Positions 1-8,617 of a DNA stretch of 64,000 bases are shown piece after piece (position 1 is the stretch's first letter; each line of letters starts with the position of its first letter). The position numbers and the translations under genes were made by a program. The DNA lies in the NCBI RefSeq assembly GCF_016100455.1, contig NZ_JACFSK010000001.1, forward strand, positions 620,001-684,000, written 5' to 3'. Source of the stretch: Bartonella sp. M0283. GTDB lineage: Bacteria; Pseudomonadota; Alphaproteobacteria; Rhizobiales; Rhizobiaceae. Below the pieces are notes generated by a model. It searched no databases. It was not told the DNA's origin and was given only the letters and a program-made list of their open reading frames with translations.

Positions 1-410
1 AGTGCATTGCGCTGGAAAGGAGGCGTTAAAATCGCTTTATAAAGGTTATCGTGGTCGCCTTCGGGAATGAGTGTGCGATGTAATGAAATATATGACGGTA
101 AATTGCGGGCATGAATTTGCGCCAAAGCGTCAATTTCTCCCCATAAAGGGGAGTGGTTGCGAGGCGCATTTTTGGGAATAATAAGTTCGATGCGGTATGT
201 ACCGTGCCAGAGATCCGGCAAAACGCGTTTCATACCGAGTTCTCTCGCAGCCGCAATAATTTTTTTTCTGGTCGTTTCCGATACACTTCCACGTTCATTC
301 AAAACACGATCGACTGTGCTCCGGCTCATCCCCGTCAGTCTTGCTATATCGGATGTGTTTACACGTTTAATTCCCGCTTTTCTGAAACGTGAACAAGCTA
401 TAGCTGACAA
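1..410 (-). CDS. LacI-family transcriptional regulator, N-terminal part (runs off the window)
   Basis: Reverse-strand translation shows a LacI-type helix-turn-helix (NTSDIARLTGMSRSTVDRVL) followed by NERGSVSETTRKKI and the hinge region, then the start of a periplasmic-binding-protein-like effector domain (RIELIIPKNAP). The family binds operators as dimers and usually responds to a sugar or similar ligand; the ligand cannot be told from this fragment. I chose a TTG start at 410 because GGGAGAAG lies a few bases upstream. A GTG at 446 in the same frame is an alternative with a poorer ribosome binding site. No ATG fits the expected N-terminus. The target genes are probably left of the window. 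Divergent control of the autotransporter gene at 1837 is possible but unsupported, since they are 1.4 kb apart. Confidence 0.8.
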   Translation of the reverse strand, partial: MSAIACSRFRKAGIKRVNTSDIARLTGMSRSTVDRVLNERGSVSETTRKKIIAAARELGMKRVLPDLWHGTYRIELIIPKNAPRNHSPLWGEIDALAQIHARNLPSYISLHRTLIPEGDHDNLYKAILTPPFQRNA

Positions 411-872
411 AAATTCTTCTCCCGAAAATTGACATCGAAATTGCACTGAAGAAATACTGCAATCCCTTTTCAAAAACATGCCAACGTATCAAAGCAGATC
501 AAACGTGTCCGGAATTAGGAATATCAAGAACACGATGAGCTTGTCGATTAATGTTTGGTATCTCTTGAAAACTGGTGATTAATAATAACATAAAGCTTGA
601 TTTTAAAACCCGTTTTCCCGCTCTGTAACAGCTTTTTGAAGAGGTAAAACCACTTTAAAAAACAAATATCATTTTGTGAATGATCATCGATTCAATCAAA
701 TAAACCGGAATAAAAAATATAATATATATTAAGAAAAGTATATTAAATTGAATATTATTATTTTTAATGATTAAAATCTATTAATATCTAATTGAATTAA
801 AATTATAAAAATTCCTCTCATATTATTATCCGGTTTTTCAAATTGCAAAATCTTGAAAATTCTCGGGGCATT

Positions 873-904
873 ATTAAACCTATGCACCATTAAACCTATG
901 CACC
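873..904. repeat. 16-bp perfect tandem duplication
   Basis: The unit ATTAAACCTATGCACC occurs twice in direct succession (873-888 and 889-904) in non-coding DNA. This is consistent with a recent slippage duplication. Confidence 0.9.
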
Positions 905-1212
905 CTGATAAATGATAATGTCGGATAGGATGGTTTCCGGAGGTTTTGCCTGAAATTTTCATAACCCATATGTTTTAACGGCCTTTTTTGTTGGCTCCTT
1001 TATATCGGCTCTTTGATAGATGGAGTATTTGTTAACGCGGGACTAACTCAGCTTCTATCATTACGTCTCCATGTTGGTTTTACAGATTCTGAGAACAATT
1101 TAATTTTTACCCACATTGTCACAGAACGCATCAGACCTGATTGCAAAGCGCTTTTGTGACGAACAAGAACGATGGTTTAATGTGATCTTTATCCGGTTTT
1201 CGACACAGGCAA

Positions 1213-1263
1213 TTTATGACAGGTAAACTTCAATCAATTTTATGACAGATAAACTTCAATCAA
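1213..1263. repeat. 26-bp-period direct duplication
   Basis: Two 25-base copies beginning TTTATGACAG (1213-1237 and 1239-1263) differ at one base. They lie in non-coding DNA about 570 bp upstream of the autotransporter gene. Confidence 0.9.
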
Positions 1264-1298
1264 TCGGGGTTTTTAAAAAATTCAGCTCGTTTTAAAAC

Positions 1299-1307
1299 GG
1301 GGGGGGG
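1299..1307. repeat. G9 homopolymer tract
   Basis: Nine consecutive G in otherwise AT-rich non-coding DNA, 530 bp upstream of the autotransporter start. Long G tracts are prone to slipped-strand length change. Whether this one affects expression is unknown. Confidence 0.85.
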
Positions 1308-1836
1308 TGAGTAATTGAATATTTGATCACGGCAAAACGGGCTTAAACAATGCAGCCCGCAGGATTGTACATTTCTGTAAACGCGTTCAATTTCTATCAT
1401 CAAATCGGCTAACAATAACATTTTGAATCGCAGGATCATCTCTTGATACGTGGTAAAATAGATGTCTGATTTAATCGAATTAGTTATGGTTCGAAAGTAT
1501 CAGCGAATCGCTATATAGTAATGACTGCTCGGTCTGAATATGGACGATCGAAAGCATAATCTACTGTGGATTGATTTATCTGTCTGAATGCTAAAAAAAT
1601 CGAAAAAATAACAATTTTTCATTATTTTACAGATATTTAGTCTATATTAAGAAGATTTTTTTTCAACTATAAATAAAAATAAGTGTGATAAAATAGACAA
1701 ATAAACGGAGAAAATTAACTAAAACATTTTCTTTGTTTGTTTTCAACTTGAATTTATGTGCGTGTTATGCTTCTGAATTTTAAAAGGAGCTGGTCTGTCG
1801 TTATCAGCAAATAATTCTCAACGGGGCATTCTTACA

Positions 1837-4800
1837 ATGAGTAAAAAATATTTCAGTACAACAGTGTCCGCATTGACATTAGTATTGGCGGTAGCAGGGT
1901 CAAATATGTCCACTGCATGGGCTGAAGAAATCACATATAATGGCAGTCAGGCTGATTATAAAAAATACCATGGTTTTCTTGGTGCAGAGGGTACTTTCGT
2001 AACTTCTAGCCAGAGCGCCGTGAACAATATAGTCACGATAGATAATCCGGATAATTTGGCAGATGATGTCTATAAAGCTCCTGATATCGTTACAGGAGCA
2101 TCGGTAACGAGTGGTAGTACTTCAGAAAATACCGTTAATATCCAGGGAACTTCGAAAGTTACCGGAGATGTTTATGGCGCAATTGTCGGGAACGGTGTTT
2201 CTGAGAAAAATAAAGTTGTTATAACCGGCGGTCAAATTGGTGACCGGGTTATAGGCGGGGTTTCCAACGAGGGTAGCGCCAACAATAATAGCGTTGAGCT
2301 TTCCGGAGGTAATGTTACCAAAAATATCTACGGTGGATTTGGGACGACCGGTGCATCTTACAACACTGTGACAATAAATGGAGGAACGGCGTCTGGGAAT
2401 ATTTATGGCGGCGAGTCGTCAGGGGGAGACGTTAAAAATAATTCCGTTGTGGTCAAAAGTGGCAGCTACGGAAGTAATATTTTCGCCGGTTACACGGATG
2501 CTACAGGTGTAGTTGACAACAACACATTAACCCTGAATGGCGGTACGACTACTGTTTTGGTTGCAGGTGGTGCATCTTCCGGTGATGCATCTGTTTCCAA
2601 TAATCAAGTTATTATGGATGGCTCGGCAAATGCATCTGTCGTTGCAGGTGGGTATATTAATGGAACAGGTGACGCTATCGGAAATAGTATAACCATTTCA
2701 GGTACCAGCGTTGTAGATGACTTGGCTGTAGGCGGAAGCGTTAACAGAGGTAATGGTTCAGCAAAAGATAATGTGACAACGATTTCCGGAGACGCCAATG
2801 TCGCTGAAGCCGGGGGTGGTAATGCGCTAAATGGCACAGCGCAAGGAAACAAACTCGTCATCAATGGGGGAACGGTTCAACGTGGCTATGGCGGGCTGTC
2901 CATGCGCGGCTCAGTGAAACAAAATACGGTTGAAATGTCGGGGGGAACAGTAAAGAATCAGATTATTGGCGGGCGCTCGCAATATGATAACGCGGATGAT
3001 CCAAGTGCTGTCAGCGTGTCAGATAATCAGGTCACCATCTCCGGTGGAACTGTCGAGAAAGATGTTTTTGGCGGGGCAGCCGACACAGCGGGTAATGTGA
3101 CAGGTAATGTCGTTACCATGAGTGGCGAGGGAACAAACGTAAAAGAAAATCTCGTTGGCGGTCTTAGTAATTCGGGCGATGCATCCGGTAATACGGTCAA
3201 TTTAAACGGCGGTTCGGTCGGGAAAATCGTTTTCGGAGGAAATGCAACGAATGGTCGTGCTGATCGTAACATAATAAATGTTACCGGAGGATCTGTCGGT
3301 GATAACGTTATCGGCGGTCGAGCTAACAAAGGTACTGATAGCAACCAGGTTCTTGTTTCTGGCGGGACAATCAAGGGGCAGATTTCTGGGGGCTATTCAA
3401 CTGACAGTGCGAGCACAAATAATACTGTCACGGTCAAGAATGTCACTGTTACAGGTGATATAACTTCCGGCTACGTTGAGAAGTCGGAGAATGCCGAAGT
3501 ATCGGGTAACGCCGAAGGCAATTCGCTTATTATTACTGATGAAGCAATAATCGAGGCATCGCCTGAGGAGGACAGCAAAAACGTAAACGGGGTTACCAGC
3601 GGCTATACACAATATGGCTCGGCATTAAAAAATACTTTGTTGGTGACCTCGAAAGCCGAAGTTAATAAAGGCGTCGTGGCAGGTGTTTCCGAAAATGGTG
3701 ATGTAAGCGGAAATTCGCTCACTATTAGTGGGGAAGCGCATTTATTAAGATACGGTGTTGGCGGTAAAACACTTATTGGTGATGCGACAAATAACAGCGT
3801 GTCGATTGAAGATGCGACTATTGATGGCAATGTTTATGGTGGTTATACGTCAAATGGCAATGCCACGGATAATTTGATCACTTTAACAGGTGAAAAGGTA
3901 AAAATCGGCGGCATCGTTTATGGCGGTTTTACTGATGACGAGGCCAGATCTTCGGCAGATGTCTTTACCGGCAATACATTGAAACTCGTTCACTTCCGCG
4001 GCAATTTGGTAGGCATCGAAAACGTTCAAAATTACGACTGGGTTCTGCCAAAGGACGTTGTCAATAATGAGACTCTGGTTCACATCACCGGTGATAACCC
4101 CGTTAATCTTGTCGACACGACGCATCATATTACCATTGACAACGACGGTATTCGCCTGTCCGTTGGCGACAAAATTATGCTTATTGATAAAGTTGCCAAT
4201 GCACCGACATCTACTATGGAAGTCAAACAGGGCAATTTCCTGATCTATGACATGAAGGCAGAACAATCCGGTAATGGTTATCTTCTAACCGCTCAAAATA
4301 GTCAGGCTGTTAAAGAGGAAAACTCTGGCAATAGCAACAATGCAGGAAACAACAGCGGAGAGAATACGTCCAACAATAGTGGTAGTAACAATTCCAATGG
4401 TACCGGCAATAATAGCAACAATGCAGAAGCCAACAGCGAAAGCAATACAGTAGATAACAGCGGCAATACCGGTGGTAACAATGGAGCTGATTCCAATCAA
4501 AACAATGGCAATGGTTCCGGCGACACTTCCAATACCGGCAATTCGCATAATGGCAGTATCGGTGGAACGAACAATACCGGAAATACAACGCATGGTGGGC
4601 AGAGCGGAAGCGGCAACCGCGAGCTTGCGGGTCGTCTTAACCCACAAACGAAAGCATTTTCGGAAGGACGTGCCGCATCTCTGGGCTTCTTGAATCAGGG
4701 CGCAGACTTGATAGCCAATGCCGGCATTCGTGCAGCCAGAAGTTCTGTTGCAGAGGGTGGCAATAATCCATGGCAGATGAATTTGATGCCGTTCTTTGTT

Positions 4801-5643
4801 ATTGACGGTAGCTCGAACCGTTACAAGACAGGAAGTCATGCAGATGTTGACGGTTTCAATATGGCTGTCGGCTTGGCAACCGGTTTTGAACTTGCAGACA
4901 AACATCCGGTAACACTCGGTGCATTCTTCGAATATGGCCGTGGTACCTATGACACCTCTAACAGCTTTGCCAATTATGCATCGGTTCATGGTGATGGTGA
5001 CACACACTATACAGGTGGTGGTGTCCTTGGTCGGATCGATTTTGCCGGTACAGGTTTGGGTTGGGTTAACAAGCTTGAAGCAGGTCAGGCAGACGGGCTT
5101 TATGCGGAGGCATCATTCCGTGCCGGTCATATAGATACCGATTTTGACACAGATGACATTTTGGGCGAATTCGGCGAGGGGAGTGATTACGACAGTGGTG
5201 CGGACTATTACGGCCTGCATGGTGGTGTTGGTTATGTCATGAATTTCGACGAACGTAATTCGCTGGATGTTTATGGTCGCTATTTCTGGACAAAGATTGA
5301 TAGTGAAACAGTTGATGTCGGTCGTGACCGTTTGCACTTTGATGAAGCTGATAGCTCGCGTTTACGCATCGGCACCAGATATACGATGATTTATAACCAA
5401 CAGCTTAAGCCATATGTCGGTATTGCTTACGATCACGAATTTGATGGTGAAGTTGCAGCCCGTGCTTATGGATTTAAACTGGACAAGCCGTCGCTTGAAG
5501 GTGACACAGGCATTGTGGAAGCAGGTATTTCGATGAAGCCTGTCAGCACGATTGATGCATTGAGTGTTGATGTAACCGGTCAGGGCTTCATTGGTAGACG
5601 CGAAGGCGGCGGTGGCGGTCTCAAGATCAAATACCAGTTCTGA
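1837..5643 (+). CDS. Large autotransporter (type Va), repetitive passenger; paralogue 1
   Basis: 1268 aa. Residues 1-29 form a signal peptide ending STAWA. Residues about 30-820 are a passenger of degenerate units of roughly 24-27 aa built on the pattern N-x-V-x-I-S-G-G-x-V-x-x-x-V-x-G-G, typical of a right-handed beta-helix exposed on the cell surface. Residues about 825-925 are a low-complexity Asn/Ser/Gly linker. Residues about 930-1268 form the outer-membrane barrel, starting near LNPQTKAFSEG and ending in GGGLKIKYQF, with the terminal Phe expected for recognition by the BAM complex. No cysteine pair, catalytic motif or autochaperone junction is obvious, so an adhesin or surface-structure role is inferred, not shown. 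A paralogue of nearly the same length lies at 8618-12427. The barrels are very similar while the passengers have diverged. The ribosome binding site at ATG 1837 is weak, but the signal peptide supports this start. Confidence 0.9.
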   Translation: MSKKYFSTTVSALTLVLAVAGSNMSTAWAEEITYNGSQADYKKYHGFLGAEGTFVTSSQSAVNNIVTIDNPDNLADDVYKAPDIVTGASVTSGSTSENTVNIQGTSKVTGDVYGAIVGNGVSEKNKVVITGGQIGDRVIGGVSNEGSANNNSVELSGGNVTKNIYGGFGTTGASYNTVTINGGTASGNIYGGESSGGDVKNNSVVVKSGSYGSNIFAGYTDATGVVDNNTLTLNGGTTTVLVAGGASSGDASVSNNQVIMDGSANASVVAGGYINGTGDAIGNSITISGTSVVDDLAVGGSVNRGNGSAKDNVTTISGDANVAEAGGGNALNGTAQGNKLVINGGTVQRGYGGLSMRGSVKQNTVEMSGGTVKNQIIGGRSQYDNADDPSAVSVSDNQVTISGGTVEKDVFGGAADTAGNVTGNVVTMSGEGTNVKENLVGGLSNSGDASGNTVNLNGGSVGKIVFGGNATNGRADRNIINVTGGSVGDNVIGGRANKGTDSNQVLVSGGTIKGQISGGYSTDSASTNNTVTVKNVTVTGDITSGYVEKSENAEVSGNAEGNSLIITDEAIIEASPEEDSKNVNGVTSGYTQYGSALKNTLLVTSKAEVNKGVVAGVSENGDVSGNSLTISGEAHLLRYGVGGKTLIGDATNNSVSIEDATIDGNVYGGYTSNGNATDNLITLTGEKVKIGGIVYGGFTDDEARSSADVFTGNTLKLVHFRGNLVGIENVQNYDWVLPKDVVNNETLVHITGDNPVNLVDTTHHITIDNDGIRLSVGDKIMLIDKVANAPTSTMEVKQGNFLIYDMKAEQSGNGYLLTAQNSQAVKEENSGNSNNAGNNSGENTSNNSGSNNSNGTGNNSNNAEANSESNTVDNSGNTGGNNGADSNQNNGNGSGDTSNTGNSHNGSIGGTNNTGNTTHGGQSGSGNRELAGRLNPQTKAFSEGRAASLGFLNQGADLIANAGIRAARSSVAEGGNNPWQMNLMPFFVIDGSSNRYKTGSHADVDGFNMAVGLATGFELADKHPVTLGAFFEYGRGTYDTSNSFANYASVHGDGDTHYTGGGVLGRIDFAGTGLGWVNKLEAGQADGLYAEASFRAGHIDTDFDTDDILGEFGEGSDYDSGADYYGLHGGVGYVMNFDERNSLDVYGRYFWTKIDSETVDVGRDRLHFDEADSSRLRIGTRYTMIYNQQLKPYVGIAYDHEFDGEVAARAYGFKLDKPSLEGDTGIVEAGISMKPVSTIDALSVDVTGQGFIGRREGGGGGLKIKYQF

Positions 5644-5706
5644 TCAATCTCGCTGGAATATCTATAAAAATTCGTTTTTTGAATTTACAGCAAATACGCC
5701 GGATAG

Positions 5707-5740
5707 AACCTCTACTTTTTTAAAAAGTAGAGGTTTTTTA
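5707..5740 (+). terminator. Rho-independent terminator of autotransporter 1
   Basis: A 14-bp perfect inverted repeat (5707-5720 with 5722-5735; AACCTCTACT arm) is followed by a T run. It is homologous to the hairpin after the second autotransporter and shows a compensatory base-pair change between them. Confidence 0.85.
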
Positions 5741-6480
5741 TATGGTTAAATTGCTAATACAGTTCAAAGCAGTGTTTCTATAATATGGTTAGAAATATTA
5801 TGGGATAGATGTTTAAAGCATGGGATAGGTATTTGAAGCTGCTAACGGAGTTTGTTGCGGCTCCGTAAATATTAAACTTTTTAATCGAATTACAGACCAT
5901 ACTACATTTTCTTGCCACGGGATTTGTTTGGCTTTTTCCGTTTTTTCACACGTTTGTTTTTAACAAAGCAGTAGATGCATAATTATTATCGGTGATTGCT
6001 ACATTATTAAAACTTTTGTCATCTCATCCGGTCAGGGAATTTAAAGTTTCTTTAAAGAATATCGTTTGCACGCGCATTCAATAACGCTTGAAATTTGATC
6101 GAAAACCGCTTTTACCAAAGAGGAGGAGTCTCTCTTTCGCCTTTCATTGGCTGTTTTGCCCGAAACATTCCGAACAATGATCATTCTAAGAAAATTTTCG
6201 GTCTGTTCGAATGTGAGTGCGGATGTTTTTTGAAATTAACTGCATGTAACTGTACCTGATTTTGTTTGGAAAACAGGTCAATTTTAGTTTGTCAAATCTC
6301 GGTCACACAACCGGTTACAAAGAGCTTTTCAAAAGGTACGAAGAGCATTTCAAGTTCTGACATAATCTAGCAATAGGACCCGACATTTCTGATTTCATCT
6401 ATTCAGGCTCGGGCGCTGGTGAATTTTTTAACTGTTAATTCCGGTGCTTTACGAAACATTGATTTTTGCCGCGGTTAGGC
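5741..6480. other. Non-coding stretch after autotransporter 1
   Basis: No supportable gene. A basic 22-residue reading frame on the minus strand near 5900-5980 ends in KSRGKKM but has stop codons immediately upstream, so it is not called. An imperfect direct repeat around ATGGGATAG lies near 5799-5838. Confidence 0.6.
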
Positions 6481-7343
6481 TAACGGATGACTTGTTTTTG
6501 TTAAACGAAAACCGAGCACGTAAATATCGCTTTTTTCTCTGTCATCTTATAACGGGTGGCATTTTGACGGCCAGCATATTTCGAGGAGTATCGTTTATAT
6601 CATCCAGTATGAAAGCTTGTAATAAAAGGTAACCTATTTACTAAAGCCCGATAAAACACTTTGTCAGTGCTTCATTTATCGGAACCGGATGGAGGAGGAC
6701 GACGGCCACAGCTTTTCCGCCCTTGGCGGACTGTGCTCCGAGGCTTCAATATATGATGATTGAGGCAGCGCATCTCAAGATGAATCATAAACCGGAGATT
6801 CTTAAAAAGCAGATTTTTCCCGCACTTTTGTTCGCATAAAAAACGGCTTAATCCAAACTCCATCGAGTGTTTGAGGCAAAATGAAAAGCCCGCATCATCA
6901 CTCTTTTGGAAGGAAAGACAAGTGACTACAAAGATGCAATTTTCTTGCCGCCGGTTCTGTGAGATGCGCCGGATTTTATCACCCGACGGAGATGGGATAC
7001 TGACTGGTTCCGGCAGGCATTAGTTGAAAGAAAGATCATGGCCCGCGTGCTACGTCGTAACGGTATTACAACCAGGATTTCCTTTAACAGACAAAATAGA
7101 CGGCACATCATTAACGGCATTACCATTAACGGCACTACCATTCACGCTACGACCGAGAGAAATGAGGACTTTTTTGTAAAACTCAAGGAATGTCGGTGCC
7201 GAGCAACACACTCCAACACACTCTGGCGGATGCGTATTTTAACTCTTCTCAATCATCTGCGTTGCCATTATTATTATCCTCCTTCATGCCGATATGTCCG
7301 AATTTTCGGCTTTTTTGATAGCGCCGTTGTCGTTATTTGTTAA
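6481..7343 (+). pseudogene. Decayed IS5-family transposase
   Basis: Pieces of an IS5-family (IS427-like) DDE transposase can be followed in order through all three plus frames. A DLFLL start and an FDGQHISRSIVYIIQ stretch (family: VDDRRVISGIIYVIR) are followed by KTLCQCFIYR (family: KTLYNRFIR). Next comes MMIEAAHLK (family: MIDATHLK, first catalytic Asp replaced by Glu), then SKLHRVFEAK, LLEGKTSDYKDA and DTDWFRQALVER (family: YDADWFREAL). Last is EDFFVKLKECRCRAT (family: ENMFGKLKDWRRIAT). Several frameshifts and in-frame stops separate the pieces, so it cannot be active. Terminal inverted repeats were not located. It sits in the spacer between the two autotransporter genes and contains a 15-bp imperfect tandem duplication at 7110-7139. 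The family assignment rests on remembered motifs. Confidence 0.75.
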
Positions 7344-8617
7344 GCTTCTGAAAACAAAGGATATTATTCCTGTTTTTTCAATAAATTGACTATTTTGCTG
7401 CACGGAGTCCAATTCAAAAATGAAAAAACGAAGTATCTAATTGAGATAATTTATTATCGTGAGTTTCTCACTGTTAAAATATGTTGTTAGATTGAATACT
7501 CAATCAGGACTTTATTCAAAAAAATATTGAATGATATTCAATGCATAAATGCCATAGATAAGTTCACCATTCCTAAAGCGCCTCAAGTAAACAGGTTTTT
7601 CCAGACTAACTTTTTTAGTTGGTCGAGATTTAAGGATTGCTACCAATAACATCAGATTCATTCTGCTAATTTTCTTTTGTTATCGAGCAGTCCGTTCGTC
7701 TGAAAGAAGATTATGAAAACATGCATATTGTAATTTTCAAGTTTTGAAAATATTATTCAATAAAGTTATTTATATGACTTTATATACGGAATTTTATTTA
7801 AAAATATCAAGTTTGTTTGATTGTCAAAGTTTCGTAAGTTGTTTTATTCAGTTTATCATAAAACGAGTTTAGTATTAATATATTTATTATAATAAATAAA
7901 CGCTTTTTTTATTATAAACATTATTTTATAAAAATTATAAACTATTATGTTTTATTTAAATTATATAAAAACAAAATTAGTCGAATAATATATAATGATT
8001 TTATAAAAACGATGTTATATAAGTTTATGAGAGAAATTTAAAAAATACGAAAATATTATATGAAAGATTTGTAATCGTATAATTTTGTACAAAAATATAT
8101 TTTTATTCTATTTTATATATATTTATTGTAAATAATTATTTATAAAAATTATTAAAAATGCAATATAAAAAATTATATAAATTTATAATAGGATATGATT
8201 TTTATAAATGCATTTAAAACTTAAATTTAAAATGGAAAAAATAAAATTAATATTAAATAAAAATTGATTAATTATTCGGAAAAGAAATACGACATCATGT
8301 TTTGATAGGTAAAAAATAGATTGACAACTAATATGTTGTTAAGTTAACCAAATATAAATAAAGAATCAACATATAAGAAATAAAAATCTGTACGCAAAAT
8401 ATCGCAATAGCAGGGATATTTCGATATTGTATAGAGCGGTCAGGATTGGATTGAACGGGCAGAATTCGAGTTCCGTTTTTTATATTGTCGCGTCAAGCGC
8501 GATTTTTTAAGTTTTTGTTTCTGCGTTTTCTGTTTTTGCGTTTTTGTCAGGTCATAGAACCAGAGGTTCAGTGACTTCAATACTGTTTTGAATAATAGAC
8601 GCGGGGATGTTCATATA
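7344..8617. other. Extremely AT-rich non-coding region upstream of autotransporter 2
   Basis: No gene is seen. Between about 7735 and 8330 the DNA is almost entirely A and T, with many runs of A, T and TA steps; such DNA is often curved and bound by nucleoid proteins. A TTGACA at about 8322 is a possible -35 element, but no good -10 is found at the right spacing. The promoter of the second autotransporter must lie in or after this stretch. Confidence 0.7.

Larger units (their letters stand above)
411..1836. other. Long intergenic region upstream of the first autotransporter
   Basis: No supportable gene is seen on either strand. The stretch is AT-rich, especially 690-800 and 1580-1720. It holds a perfect 16-bp tandem duplication at 873-904, a near-perfect 26-bp-period duplication at 1213-1263 and a run of nine G at 1299-1307. 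The autotransporter promoter and any operator must lie here, but I cannot place them with confidence. Confidence 0.7.

Noticed and set aside
153..432. Plus-strand reading frames of 79 and 91 codons near the left edge
   Set aside because: They are antisense to the clear LacI-type helix-turn-helix read on the minus strand.
4285..5007. 240-codon minus-strand frame inside autotransporter 1
   Set aside because: It mirrors the low-complexity linker and barrel codons and has no domain of its own.
5899..5985. Short minus-strand frame ending in a basic KKRKKPNKSRGKKM tail
   Set aside because: Stop codons lie directly upstream, leaving only about 22 codons and no start context.
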